Positions 7,117-16,661 of a stretch of DNA of 64,000 bases are shown here, one piece after another. Within the stretch, counting starts at the first letter, position 1. Each line of letters opens with the position of its first letter. The translations under genes were made by a program, and so were the position numbers. Under the pieces are notes generated by a model. That model saw nothing but the letters and a program-made list of their open reading frames with translations. It searched no databases and was not told where the DNA came from. Source of the DNA: Capnocytophaga sp. ARDL2 (lineage in GTDB: Bacteria > Bacteroidota > Bacteroidia > Flavobacteriales > Flavobacteriaceae). The stretch spans positions 2,046,001 to 2,110,000 of the forward strand of contig NZ_CP168034.1 in the NCBI RefSeq assembly GCF_041530365.1. The letters run 5' to 3'.

Positions 7117-10100
7117 TCACAATTTTATAAAATCTTCAAACTCCATAGGCTCTTCACCCCATTCTAGTTCCTCAGCCTTATATTCTTCATACGCTTTTTT
7201 AGCATTCAGAAAAGGCTTGTGTTCGTGCTTAAAGTTCACACCACCTGTCATCGTACCTACAACTATCATAGCATCAAAAATATCAAACCCATTAGTATCG
7301 TCACTCAATTCGCTCATACCCCTTATCACATCAGTTTGATACAAATCATTTAGCGTACTCAATGACATAGGAGCAACATTCTCAAAACTAAACACATCTT
7401 TCCCAAACCTTTTGATACTAATCCTGCCATCTTCTGTATATTTGATATTTCCAGATGCCATACCATAAACCAAACCAATACCAGGTGCTAATTTGTTTTC
7501 AAACAAAGTACCCAAAAGTACATTAGTAGCACTATACCCTGATTCATTCAGCTTTTTCAACTCCTCTTCGCCCCATTCATCTGTACGTCTGTAAGAATGA
7601 ATATTGTATTTATTACTAGTTGCAATATTAGCCCCCCAACTGAGTAATCTACCACTACTTACAACCATAGATTTCGTACCACCCCATAGATTGTATTGCT
7701 GTTTTGCACCTTCCATATTACGCATCGTTATCGTACCAAAATCAGTATCTCGCCAATCCAGTGTTATCTTAGCCTTTCTAAACTCGTAAATATCCTCAAT
7801 AGGCACCCCCCATTTTTCCTCTTCCTCTTCACGATTTGCCCACAAATACGCTTTCAAAGTAGCATTGTAAAAGAAAGTCATCAAACCAATACTCACAGAT
7901 TTCGTTACCAAATTCATCAAAAACGCCTGTCTATACATCTTGCGAGTAGTAGCACTACCACCACCAAAATAATTTGTAGGATTTATCATATTCAATTGCG
8001 AAGTCATCAAACGACCCGAATACAACAATATAGAAGAAAGCTCTGTCAATCCGCTATATTTACTATTAGGATTGTAAGTAAAACTACTGGTAGGCTTACC
8101 ACCATTTATATTTGCCACATCCTCTCTATTACGCTCCCAACGATAGTTAGCCGCACCAGTCAGCGTGTTAGTAGTCATCGCCAAAAGGTTAAACTCTTCA
8201 GGATGCGTTTCGAAAGTTTTACCCTCGTTCATCAATCGCGTAGCCTCCAGCGTAAAAATCTCTATACGCATTTGGTTCAAAAATGCCGAAGTACCTCGTT
8301 CAATACTCATCGTTTTCATACCAAATCTCGACAAACCTTTATCAAGACGACTTTGTAGCATAGAAATTGCGTCATTGTGAAAAAATCCCTCCTCTTGCAC
8401 CCTACTCATCGCTGTAGCTTCCGTCAGTCGCACACCCGTTTGTTTCATCAACTCATACATAGGGTGAGTTTTCATTTCCTCCAAATGTCTATCATAAACC
8501 TTGCTGTTAAAAATACTATTCCATCTCTTTAAAGCCCTTATATACTTTCTAATACCACCTTTCTGTGCTATCAAATACCCCTGTGCAAAACCCCCTTGAA
8601 TACCAATAGCAGACAAATCCCCTGTAGCGTGGCTACCTCGTATAGTATTAAAAAACCCTAAAACATAATTCCCTATTATTCTTCCCCAACCTCTGTTTTT
8701 TCTTCTCGCTATCAGCCACGCTTCCATATATTTATCCTTAGCATCATCTCGTTTGCGTTTCAGTCTTTGTACCTCTTTATTCATAGGGTGCTTATTAGGT
8801 AGCGGAAGATAAAAATTCTTTTCCGCCAACATTCGCTCATACCTGCGTTGCTGTGCTTCAATAATTTTTTTATAACGTTCCAACTCTTTCTCATCTGTAA
8901 TACCTTGATCTTTCTCCAAGCGTTTCTTATCAGCCTTTAGCTCCTTAATTTCACGCTCCAATTCCGTAATTCTCTCACTCATTACCTCACGCTTCCTGTT
9001 ACCCACCTCTTGCTTTATCCCACGCTCCAAATCGCTAATATCTTGCTCCAGCTTTCGCTTCATTCTCTCCAACATCTTTTCCTTTGCAGAAACCTCTTTC
9101 GCTTCAGTAGTACCATTAGCATCTTCAATTTCCTTTTTTAACTTAGCAATCTCCTTACGCTTTTTACTCAATTCGTCTTGCAACTCCAACTCTTTATCAG
9201 ACATCTCCCTTGCACTTTGCTCATTCATCGGCAAAATACCATTATACAAATCTATCAAATCACTCTCAGCCTTTTCAATCATTCGAGCCAATCGCTTCTC
9301 ATTACTTTTAGACTTTTCAGCATCTGTCAATTGTTTTTTATGCTCACCATCATATTGCTTCATCAATTCACGCAATCGTTTTTGCAAAGCCGTCTTTTTC
9401 AATTTCAGCAACTCATCATTAGAGACAGGCTCTTTCCTCTCTTTGCGTTTAGGTATATAAGTACCATTTTCAATAGACACAATTTGGTCAATCAAGCGTT
9501 GAATATCTTTCATCTCCTTGATTTTATCACGCACCTCATTGCTATTCCTTGGCTGTTTACGATAGTACCCCATTATACTATCCTTTATCAATTTAGCCGA
9601 CACCAAATCATTATCCCCAAACATATCCACCTTGATAGCTTCCGCAATCTCCATAATAGAGTTTTTACCATTCATCGCATATTCCATCAATTTACCAATA
9701 GGCACAGAAACACTACCATCATCTTTCAAGTAGATAAGCTCTTTCGCTTCATCATTTATACTCTCAAACAGATTTCTATACTCATTCACAGCCTCAATTT
9801 GTTCAGCCTTTGACAATCGTTTATACCAACCAGACTTTTTAATATATTGCACACCTTTACGCACAGCATCATACAATTTAGCCCCACCCTCAATCGCAGT
9901 AGCCGTAATTTCCAACGCACCATTATACAAAGCTTGAGGAATAGCAATTGCATTCAGCGTATTGTCTTTTATTTTCAATTGTCGGATTTTGTCAGCAATC
10001 GCTTTTCCCCTTTCAGAAACAATCGTTTGCTGTGCTTTTTGCATAGCATCTAAAATTTTCTTACCCTTTTCGTAGGAAAATTCCACCCCATGCAATAAAT

Positions 10101-12477
10101 TTGCAAGACTAATAGAGCCATTACTTGCGACCCTAACCCTACCGCCATTGGTCGGAGCGGAGTGAGGTAGTAGCACTATATTAGAGTTGTTAGGTTTGGG
10201 GTCGCCCTTGCTTTTAGCATCGGTTACTAAAGTTCCACTTAGCAACTCTATTTTTGTTGCTTCATATGAGTAAGAATTTATAGGAGTATCATTTTCACGA
10301 GTATTCTCTTTTAAAGTTACTTTTACACGATACACATACCCATCAATTTCTACCGAACCATAAACTCTATGAATAATTACATTCTCGTTTACACCATTTT
10401 CAGGAATTCTTTTACCATCTTCACCTTTTTTAAAATCAGAATGTTGCTCTGCTACAATACCGCTGTTAATAACATGTGGCAAAACCTTTAATACAGACAA
10501 ATGCACATCTTTACTATCGCTTTTATCAATAGCACTTTCCGAAAGGTATTTGTTTATAACATTATTACTTATTTTTATTTTGCCCTTACCACCAGTCTCT
10601 TCATCAGAATAAGTTTTAGCAATATTTTCTTTAGCCCATTGCTTAGCCTCAGTAAAATTCTTAAATACATTTTTTTTAGCTTCAACCACAGCAATTTCCG
10701 TGTCCAAAGGCAAATTAGCCACCCTCAAATTAGGGTCGTTGCCCTCCACTCTCCGCATATTTGCATTACGCAACGCCCTACCCTTTTCAGCCAATTGTTT
10801 AGCCAACGCTTTGCTTTCAGCCTCTTCCAAACCTTCCATAGCCTCTTCAATCTCCTTTGCAATAGACCTATCTTCCTCATAATACAGCTCCATTTGTCGC
10901 TTCTCTTCCATATTCATTTCCCTACCCACAAAACGCACAAAATCACGCTCCAATTCTCGTTTCGCATAACGTGGATCTAATTCGTACAACCTACGCAACA
11001 TAGACAAAACCCTCGCACTTTGCCTAATCTCGTTATCAAAAGCACCAATAAAAGTAGATTGCTTTTCTATATAAAAATTCATCTGTTCAATATCGTTGTG
11101 ACTTTTGTAAAAATGAATATAATCCTCATATCCCTCAAAAATATTCTTGTACATCGCCACCAACATTCCACCTTTAAAATAACCGTCCTCAAAAAACTCA
11201 CGCACCAAATTCAAATCCCTCAAACCATTATATCCCATAGGAGCAAGTTCATCAAACCAAGCATTTGTCTCATCAATCGCTCGTTCCTGATTTTCCACCT
11301 CATACAATCTATTCAACCTATCCAAAGCCATCATCGTTTCCTCGCTATGCTCACCCCTTCTCATTCTATCAATATGAGTTCTTATACCTGTACGATAATC
11401 GCTTTTCGATTTATTTTCAACTTCCGAATTCCCATTTTCAGACACTTGTATATTGCCCAATTCAAAATCATTTTGTATGTTTGTATCAGACAAGTTTTGC
11501 GTACGGCTGGAAAGGGCACCAGCCTCCTCCGAATTTTCAGAGGGCAGTATGAGGAGTTGCCCGTCCTCACGCAAAGCTTGTTTTTTTACTTTCTCAATCC
11601 CCTTTTCATTAAGGAAGTGCCAGTTTACAATCTCTACATTGTCTTTCTTATTATTTACCTCCAATACTACCGAAGCATTTCTATCAGCCAAATGAATTAC
11701 AATCCACCTATGCGGTTTTTTAGCTTTCTGATTTTGCCCATACAAAGTTGGGTCATACAGTGCCTTGTCCAAAATCATTCTACTATCATCAGGAGACAAA
11801 TCTTTATGGCTTTTTGCATTCTTCTCAAAAATATTTTTTTTGATAATTACAGGCTTACCATTCGCACCAATAGCACTATCAACAGTTGCAGACAAAGCAG
11901 GTAGCCTAACCGTACGGCTCGGATTACTAAAGTCATCATCTGTCAATTCATCAATAGAATGTATAAGTTCCGTTACCAACTTCCCATTTATATCCACACG
12001 ATTTCCCTGTGTATCCACAACATTATATTTTTCTAAATATTCTCGCCTTACCTCTTCCCTTAGCTCAGACCTTCTTTGCTCTATCTTACGACGAACCTCC
12101 CTTTTCTTTATAGCATCAAACCCCCTCTTTATCGATACCAATTCATCAACAACATTTTTATCCAATCTACCCTCAAAATGTTGCTTAAAATCATTAGCAT
12201 TCATCACATCTGTCGTAGAATATTTCCTATACACATCTGCCAATTCGTTATACAAATCAGCATCAATCTCTTTTGACAAATTACCCAACAAACCCCGCAA
12301 ACGCAAAACCGCATTCTCATCACTACCAATATGAAAATCCAATTCATTACTCACATCACTATTTAGCATAGCCTCCGTTAGGTTATGCTTTCTTACAAAA
12401 TATTCAGGGTTTTGCTGTATCTTTCCGTACAGCACATCTGGTCGATAAGTACGACCTTCATATTTCAAACAATCCAT
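7117..12477 (-). CDS. Giant phage polyvalent protein with nuclease-like and LPD-type domains
   Basis: It has 1786 residues. Around 195-310 is a segment typical of phage MuF-C/PBECR-type toxin-nuclease domains (KKNIFEKNAKSHKDLSP..., WIVIHLADRNASVVLEV, GQLLILPSENSEEAG). Around 620-800 is a second module like the 'large polyvalent protein-associated domain 3' (FTEAKQWAKENI, VYGSVEIDGYVYRVKVTLKE). Residues ~1090-1320 are a long Glu/Lys coiled coil, and the last ~450 residues form an Ala/Gly/Met-rich helical region (from NYVLGFF to LAPGIGLVYGMASGN) probably interacting with membrane or virion. Such proteins are packaged and injected with phage DNA. It is a single-gene transcript with its own promoter and terminators on both sides. 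The annotated stop is probably premature. Confidence 0.7.
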   Translation of the reverse strand: MDCLKYEGRTYRPDVLYGKIQQNPEYFVRKHNLTEAMLNSDVSNELDFHIGSDENAVLRLRGLLGNLSKEIDADLYNELADVYRKYSTTDVMNANDFKQHFEGRLDKNVVDELVSIKRGFDAIKKREVRRKIEQRRSELREEVRREYLEKYNVVDTQGNRVDINGKLVTELIHSIDELTDDDFSNPSRTVRLPALSATVDSAIGANGKPVIIKKNIFEKNAKSHKDLSPDDSRMILDKALYDPTLYGQNQKAKKPHRWIVIHLADRNASVVLEVNNKKDNVEIVNWHFLNEKGIEKVKKQALREDGQLLILPSENSEEAGALSSRTQNLSDTNIQNDFELGNIQVSENGNSEVENKSKSDYRTGIRTHIDRMRRGEHSEETMMALDRLNRLYEVENQERAIDETNAWFDELAPMGYNGLRDLNLVREFFEDGYFKGGMLVAMYKNIFEGYEDYIHFYKSHNDIEQMNFYIEKQSTFIGAFDNEIRQSARVLSMLRRLYELDPRYAKRELERDFVRFVGREMNMEEKRQMELYYEEDRSIAKEIEEAMEGLEEAESKALAKQLAEKGRALRNANMRRVEGNDPNLRVANLPLDTEIAVVEAKKNVFKNFTEAKQWAKENIAKTYSDEETGGKGKIKISNNVINKYLSESAIDKSDSKDVHLSVLKVLPHVINSGIVAEQHSDFKKGEDGKRIPENGVNENVIIHRVYGSVEIDGYVYRVKVTLKENTRENDTPINSYSYEATKIELLSGTLVTDAKSKGDPKPNNSNIVLLPHSAPTNGGRVRVASNGSISLANLLHGVEFSYEKGKKILDAMQKAQQTIVSERGKAIADKIRQLKIKDNTLNAIAIPQALYNGALEITATAIEGGAKLYDAVRKGVQYIKKSGWYKRLSKAEQIEAVNEYRNLFESINDEAKELIYLKDDGSVSVPIGKLMEYAMNGKNSIMEIAEAIKVDMFGDNDLVSAKLIKDSIMGYYRKQPRNSNEVRDKIKEMKDIQRLIDQIVSIENGTYIPKRKERKEPVSNDELLKLKKTALQKRLRELMKQYDGEHKKQLTDAEKSKSNEKRLARMIEKAESDLIDLYNGILPMNEQSAREMSDKELELQDELSKKRKEIAKLKKEIEDANGTTEAKEVSAKEKMLERMKRKLEQDISDLERGIKQEVGNRKREVMSERITELEREIKELKADKKRLEKDQGITDEKELERYKKIIEAQQRRYERMLAEKNFYLPLPNKHPMNKEVQRLKRKRDDAKDKYMEAWLIARRKNRGWGRIIGNYVLGFFNTIRGSHATGDLSAIGIQGGFAQGYLIAQKGGIRKYIRALKRWNSIFNSKVYDRHLEEMKTHPMYELMKQTGVRLTEATAMSRVQEEGFFHNDAISMLQSRLDKGLSRFGMKTMSIERGTSAFLNQMRIEIFTLEATRLMNEGKTFETHPEEFNLLAMTTNTLTGAANYRWERNREDVANINGGKPTSSFTYNPNSKYSGLTELSSILLYSGRLMTSQLNMINPTNYFGGGSATTRKMYRQAFLMNLVTKSVSIGLMTFFYNATLKAYLWANREEEEEKWGVPIEDIYEFRKAKITLDWRDTDFGTITMRNMEGAKQQYNLWGGTKSMVVSSGRLLSWGANIATSNKYNIHSYRRTDEWGEEELKKLNESGYSATNVLLGTLFENKLAPGIGLVYGMASGNIKYTEDGRISIKRFGKDVFSFENVAPMSLSTLNDLYQTDVIRGMSELSDDTNGFDIFDAMIVVGTMTGGVNFKHEHKPFLNAKKAYEEYKAEELEWGEEPMEFEDFIKL

Positions 12478-12498
12478 AAATAAATACTTTAGTTAACA

Positions 12499-12506
12499 CA
12501 AATTTA
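12499..12506 (-). promoter_or_regulatory. Phage promoter for the polyvalent gene
   Basis: On the minus strand TAAATTTG sits in the context TTGTTAAATTTGTGTT, 22 bases before the ATG at 12477. It shares ten or more bases with the promoter at 6903-6910. Confidence 0.5.
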
Positions 12507-12521
12507 ACAATATATCTCATA

Positions 12522-12550
12522 CAAAAAAAAGGAGCTAAAAATTCAGCCCC
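12522..12550 (-). terminator. Terminator after the 260-residue virion-block gene
   Basis: On the minus strand GGGGCT pairs with AGCTCC (one G-U pair) around an AT-rich loop, followed by eight or more T. Confidence 0.7.
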
Positions 12551-12620
12551 TTCTTTTCAAAAAACAAAAACACATTCACAATATTCCTATGCCATAGACA
12601 GCTTAGGTACTTATATCCAA

Positions 12621-13403
12621 CTATTTGTTTTTAGACCTTGTGTTTTTTTTACCCTCACTCTGTTCTACATTTGCCTTTTCGTTGATTTTATCCGCAATAG
12701 CCTGTAAGGTAGAGATTGCAGTTTCGTTGTTTTTACTCAACAACGCCCCCAATTTTTCCAAACCATTTTCACCCTGTCCGATTGACACCACTTCGCCATC
12801 ATTATCAGCCCAAACCACCGCCGTATGGTATGCATTAAATTTCAAAACCCCTGAAACCAATCCCAACGCACCCAAATACTTTTTCTCAAAAGCAGAATCT
12901 TTAGTCACATTAAGCAATTTAGTAGGAGTTTCCATAGCCAATTTACGCAACTTCAATTGGATAGTTTTTTCCTCAAAGGACATAGCCCCCATACCAATTA
13001 CCAACAAGCCCAAAGCCTTCAATTCAGCACCTTTGCGACCTGTAATTTCAAGTGTAGCTTGGTCGATTTGTTCAAACTCTGACAACTCTCTTTCAGTCTC
13101 GGCTTTGCTATTAAACAATTCAAATCTTCTGTCGAAATGACCATGGTTTGTCAAAAAATCGTACAAATTTTTATCCACATCATCAAACACCAATTCCGTA
13201 CGTTCTGTCATTTCATTAAATTCAAACGCTGGTACAAGGCTGGGTTTTATTTTTTCATTATCCTCAACAAAAATACTATCCCTACCTTTAAAATAATTAA
13301 TTTCTTTAATTACCCCACTCTCTGTTTTCGCAAAAACGCTACTCTGTGAAACTTGCCAACTCCTTGGCGACGATTTTTTTACTCTAAATGTTACTAATGC
13401 CAT
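12621..13403 (-). CDS. Phage structural-block protein of unknown function
   Basis: It encodes 260 residues from the ATG at 13403 (MALVTFRVKK). An upstream in-frame ATG at 13463 would add 20 residues of poor coding character. The protein is soluble, with a helical Glu-rich middle, a hydrophobic Gly/Ala segment (LKALGLLVIGMGAM, about 145-160) and a charged tail. It lies between the capsid gene and the polyvalent gene, in a monocistronic unit closed by a terminator. I do not recognise the family. Placement suggests a minor head or neck component. Confidence 0.65.
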   Translation of the reverse strand: MALVTFRVKKSSPRSWQVSQSSVFAKTESGVIKEINYFKGRDSIFVEDNEKIKPSLVPAFEFNEMTERTELVFDDVDKNLYDFLTNHGHFDRRFELFNSKAETERELSEFEQIDQATLEITGRKGAELKALGLLVIGMGAMSFEEKTIQLKLRKLAMETPTKLLNVTKDSAFEKKYLGALGLVSGVLKFNAYHTAVVWADNDGEVVSIGQGENGLEKLGALLSKNNETAISTLQAIADKINEKANVEQSEGKKNTRSKNK

Positions 13404-13572
13404 ATTTTTTTTACATTTTATGCCGTAGGCAGAAAGCAGTAAGCAATATGCAAATTGGTTCACAGCTGAAAATTATTTTATAGAAAATATTCAACTTTAT
13501 AAAAACAAGCATCTTGCCTACCTGTCCCACCTAATATGAGAAAACATTCTGCTTACACCTTTGTTATTAACA

Positions 13573-13580
13573 CAAAATTA
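13573..13580 (-). promoter_or_regulatory. Possible phage promoter with palindromic operator
   Basis: On the minus strand this reads TAATTTTG. It is followed by an imperfect palindrome ATTAAC-7-GTTAAAT at 13577-13596, like the one near 6907-6924. It lies 170 bases before the 260-residue gene, so the 5' UTR would be long. Confidence 0.35.
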
Positions 13581-13673
13581 ACTAAAAATGTTAAATAACA
13601 AAAATATCAACAAAAAATATATAGCAGATACACAACAGATAAATATATTTGTAGTAACCAAAGTAATAAATTT

Positions 13674-13880
13674 ATGAGAAAAGAATTTGGTAAATGGTTA
13701 TTAGATATATCCAAATATTTAGTAACAGCCGTTTTTATATCAAATATTTTTAGCGAAATGAAATACAACCCACTATTAATATTTGTAGGCATAGGAATAA
13801 TTCTTCTCACATTCATTATCGGAATGATTATGGTAGATGATACAGAAAACAAGAAAAAGTCAAACATCAAAAAAAAGTAA
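13674..13880 (+). CDS. Small two-helix membrane protein (DUF6722-like)
   Basis: Its 68 residues comprise an amphipathic N-terminus (RKEFGKWLLDISKYL), two hydrophobic segments (about 16-25 and 33-53), then a Lys-rich tail. The start MRKEFGKWLLDI resembles the small Bacteroidota family known as DUF6722, from memory only. It is the first of two short plus-strand genes set inside the otherwise minus-strand virion block, and probably has a separate role in the host membrane such as exclusion or lysis control. Confidence 0.6.
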   Translation: MRKEFGKWLLDISKYLVTAVFISNIFSEMKYNPLLIFVGIGIILLTFIIGMIMVDDTENKKKSNIKKK

Positions 13881-13883
13881 ACT

Positions 13884-13976
13884 ATGGAATTTTTACCAGC
13901 TTATGCAATGTTGTTTTTAGTGCTATTTATAGCCGTAGGAGGGTACTTTTATTTTACATATAAAGACAAAAAATAA
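13884..13976 (+). CDS. 30-residue single-pass membrane peptide
   Basis: ATG at 13884 to TAA at 13976 encodes a peptide made of one hydrophobic helix (MLFLVLFIAVGGYFYF) and a short charged tail YKDKK. It starts 3 bases after the stop of the preceding membrane gene, so it should be translated together with it. A conserved pair of tiny membrane proteins is plausible. Low complexity makes chance an alternative, but the tight spacing argues for a real gene. Confidence 0.5.
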   Translation: MEFLPAYAMLFLVLFIAVGGYFYFTYKDKK

Positions 13977-14010
13977 TAAAAAACTCGGAGTATGTGGCTC
14001 CGAGTTTTTA
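13977..14010. terminator. Bidirectional terminator between small membrane genes and the capsid gene
   Basis: AAAAACTCGGAG pairs perfectly with CTCCGAGTTTTT across a 7-base loop, giving T-runs on both strands. It ends the plus-strand small-gene transcript and the minus-strand capsid transcript. Confidence 0.85.
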
Positions 14011-14051
14011 CATTCTCAAATATACATCACCTTGAAAGAGGTTAGAAAGCT

Positions 14052-15416
14052 TTACGGATAGAAAGAATCATCTCTACGACCAACAAAGAAGTTGTTAGCA
14101 CCCACAACCCTTGTAGTAGCCTCAGTGATAGCCTCTACCGAGCTTTCATCTTTAGATTGCTCAACCCCAAGCAAACCAAAGAATTTTATTTTTTTCTTTC
14201 TATCCACCTGCCCCAATCTTTTGTACAACACATCAAAATAAGGCTTCAAGTGTGTAACACCGTCAATTTTCACCTCATTTTTCTGACCAGTCGGAATACC
14301 AACATAAGCCAATGAAGTATTTGAAAAACCAGCCGCACCCAAAAGCGTAGGGTCATCTAACAACTTCCACGGCTTAAAGTGAAACGTAACACCGTCCAAA
14401 TGCACAGAGCTAAAATCCAATCTCAAAGCCATATCTTTGTCGTTTTTAAAAGCCCCATAGTGCGAACCATTCACAAACGAAGCATTCAATCCCGCACACA
14501 TCTCACGGAAATAACGCATTTGCTCGTGGTCGCACCAAAATGTAAACTCTCGACAAGTACCCTCAATTTTAGCACGTTTAGCAATCGCAGACAAGTAATC
14601 AAGATTTTTGATATAATCGTTTCCGATATTCCCACCTTCCTCAACGATTTGCACCAAACCTTTCATACCCAAATTGTTGCTATCGGCATTAAAAGTATCC
14701 GAACCACTTTTCACTCTTTCGTGCAAAATAGCATTCAATTCCACCTTGTTGTCGTGCAACAACATATTACGTTCCAAGTTTAGATTAAACCATCTATGCG
14801 TACCATCAGGCAAACGCAACCAAGTAGTCGACGCCATATCAGACTCCGCCACACTAAAGAAAGACTTAATGATTTGCGGATAATTTTCTCTAAACTTTGG
14901 CTCCCATACCTTACCTCGTGTAGGAGCTTCCGAACCTTTTGGATAACGATTTGAAAAATCAGCCAAAACAGTTACTGTAGTAAAACCACTAAATCCACTC
15001 CCCTTATCGTTTGTAGCAACAAACACAGTAGGCGAAGTAACAGACTGAACAGTAGCCTGTGTTTCCTCCGAACCATTAGAAATTTTGATTACATCTCTCG
15101 GTTGCAACCCATGTGCTTTTGGCGAAGTAAAGTTGTTACCTGAAATAGTAACACCCTTCAAAACATTGTGCAATCTACCCATTTCAGCATGTTTGATTAC
15201 ATCACTCGCAAAAGAATTATCTCTCTTACCAGTCGTCAAATCTATAAACTCTTGGATAGAACCTGAACCATAAGAAAACAACAACTCCTTAAACAAATCA
15301 GGTTGATAAACCATTGTATAATCATACAAGGTAATAAAACTTGACGCCGTCGGTTGCAAAGCATTAGTATCCTCAACTATTGGCAACCCCCCAGATAAAT
15401 TATGCTCTAATAACAT
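14052..15416 (-). CDS. Phage major capsid protein
   Basis: It encodes 454 residues. Composition and order (scaffold gene directly upstream, terminator directly downstream) fit the capsid protein of Bacteroidota tailed phages. Recognisable parts are the N-terminal arm (LQPTASSFITLYDYTMVYQPDLFKEL), a small beta insertion near 90-135 (HGLQPRDVIKISNGSEETQ...), and a core with ENYPQIIKSFFSVAESD and TFWCDHEQMRYFREMC. It would build the HK97-fold icosahedral shell. The frame is intact, unlike terL. The call is by context and resemblance; no fold prediction was run. Confidence 0.65.
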   Translation of the reverse strand: MLLEHNLSGGLPIVEDTNALQPTASSFITLYDYTMVYQPDLFKELLFSYGSGSIQEFIDLTTGKRDNSFASDVIKHAEMGRLHNVLKGVTISGNNFTSPKAHGLQPRDVIKISNGSEETQATVQSVTSPTVFVATNDKGSGFSGFTTVTVLADFSNRYPKGSEAPTRGKVWEPKFRENYPQIIKSFFSVAESDMASTTWLRLPDGTHRWFNLNLERNMLLHDNKVELNAILHERVKSGSDTFNADSNNLGMKGLVQIVEEGGNIGNDYIKNLDYLSAIAKRAKIEGTCREFTFWCDHEQMRYFREMCAGLNASFVNGSHYGAFKNDKDMALRLDFSSVHLDGVTFHFKPWKLLDDPTLLGAAGFSNTSLAYVGIPTGQKNEVKIDGVTHLKPYFDVLYKRLGQVDRKKKIKFFGLLGVEQSKDESSVEAITEATTRVVGANNFFVGRRDDSFYP

Positions 15417-15437
15417 TTCAAATTAATTTTTAGTTAA

Positions 15438-16532
15438 TTATTTAAAAATTTCACTTAGTGGCACTATTTTCACCCCGTCCTCTGTTTTGTTAGGCACAGT
15501 ACTACCAGACTCCTTAAAAGAAGCATTACTCCTACCCTTCAAAACCTTTTCCGTAGCGTGTGCCACCGCTTGATTGATATAAGCGTTGATTTGTTTCTCC
15601 CTAAATTCAGGGTCAACCCACGCAAAATTTTCATTATATGATTTGTAATCAAACCCTCCTTTACTATCTACATAACGACCAAAAACAGACTGTACATCAT
15701 TACTTAGCTCAAGCATCTTTTTTCTGTCTGTATCAGTAATTTCGTAACTCAATTCCAAATCCTCATTTGTGCCGTCAAAGTCAAGTTTCACTTTCATCTT
15801 AGAAGCAGTAATACCATTCACAGCCTCTTTATTCTCTGACAAAAACAAACTTCTACTATCTTGCATCTTATCAAAATTTTCTTTGCTCATTAACGTACCA
15901 TCTTCCAAAGAAACCATATCCACAAGACTATCTTTCTTTTCAATTGGAGTATTGTACTCAATTTGCAATTTTTCCAATTCCGATAAATCATTTTTGATAT
16001 ATTCACGCAACTTTACTCGTTCCGTTACGCTCATTTCGTCCGAAATAAAAATATCCAACTTTTCGTTCAAAAACTCGTCCACCTCTTCATCAGACAAATT
16101 CAAACCAGTTTCTTTTCGCACCAATTCTCTTGCAAAATCCACATCGTTGATAGACTTCAAATCCCTTTGTACCAAAGCAAACTCTTCTTTTCCCCTACCA
16201 GTCTTTTGTTGGTATTCATAAAAAGCTCGTTGCTCATCATCTTCAAAAGTAGACAACTTCAAATCTTCCAATTTTTCAACCTCAATACCCTTACCCTTCA
16301 AATACGACAGCACAGCCTCATCATCAACAACATTTTCCTTTACCGATTTATCAGCAAAAGAATTATCCCCACTATACATATCCGTTGGGTCGCTGGGCGT
16401 AGTCGATGCCTCCGTATCAGGCAAAGCACCCTCCGTTTCAGTCAAAGCACCCTCCACAGGCGACGCTTCCCCCTCTGTCGTTGGGGAGCTTGTAATCGTG
16501 TTTAAATCTTCCATTTGAATATCAAATCCCAT
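15438..16532 (-). CDS. Probable capsid scaffolding protein
   Basis: About 364 residues from the ATG at 16532 (MGFDIQMEDL); an ATG at 16562 would add ten residues. It is acidic and helical, with a Ser/Thr/Pro/Glu-rich N-terminus (~residues 10-55), no membrane segment and no enzyme motif. An acidic helical protein immediately upstream of the capsid gene is the usual place for a scaffold. The N-terminal low-complexity stretch contains an in-frame GC-rich repeat (16464-16494) related to one at 6491-6522. TAATTTTG boxes at 16551-16558 and 16571-16578 (minus strand) are candidate promoters. Confidence 0.5.
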   Translation of the reverse strand: MGFDIQMEDLNTITSSPTTEGEASPVEGALTETEGALPDTEASTTPSDPTDMYSGDNSFADKSVKENVVDDEAVLSYLKGKGIEVEKLEDLKLSTFEDDEQRAFYEYQQKTGRGKEEFALVQRDLKSINDVDFARELVRKETGLNLSDEEVDEFLNEKLDIFISDEMSVTERVKLREYIKNDLSELEKLQIEYNTPIEKKDSLVDMVSLEDGTLMSKENFDKMQDSRSLFLSENKEAVNGITASKMKVKLDFDGTNEDLELSYEITDTDRKKMLELSNDVQSVFGRYVDSKGGFDYKSYNENFAWVDPEFREKQINAYINQAVAHATEKVLKGRSNASFKESGSTVPNKTEDGVKIVPLSEIFK

Positions 16533-16602
16533 AGCAATAAAATTTTTGTTCAAAATTAACAATTTATTTTCAAAATTAACAAATAATTATAAAATATCCC
16601 CA

Positions 16603-16636
16603 CAAAAAAAGGGACATACCCTACAGCAGTCCCTTA
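16603..16636 (-). terminator. Terminator of the upstream minus-strand pair
   Basis: On the minus strand AAGGGAC pairs with GTCCCTT across a 14-base loop, followed by seven T. It separates the winged-helix gene from the scaffold-capsid unit. Confidence 0.75.
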
Positions 16637-16661
16637 ATACTTTGTACATAACACTTTGCAC

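Noticed and set aside
7024..7119. Stop-codon reassignment in the phage
   Set aside because: Both TGA and TAA interrupt the same C-terminal frame, all other genes end normally, and the element shows other decay. Nonsense mutation is simpler.
11382..11570. Long plus-strand open frames over 7117-17727 and similar overlapping frames elsewhere
   Set aside because: They lie antisense to clear genes, are rich in His/Ile/Ser from reversed codons, and show no domain or promoter.
11510..11570. A further in-frame repeat insertion in the polyvalent gene (ILPSENSEEAGALSS)
   Set aside because: This peptide is typical of the phage nuclease domain itself, so it is conserved sequence and not an insertion.
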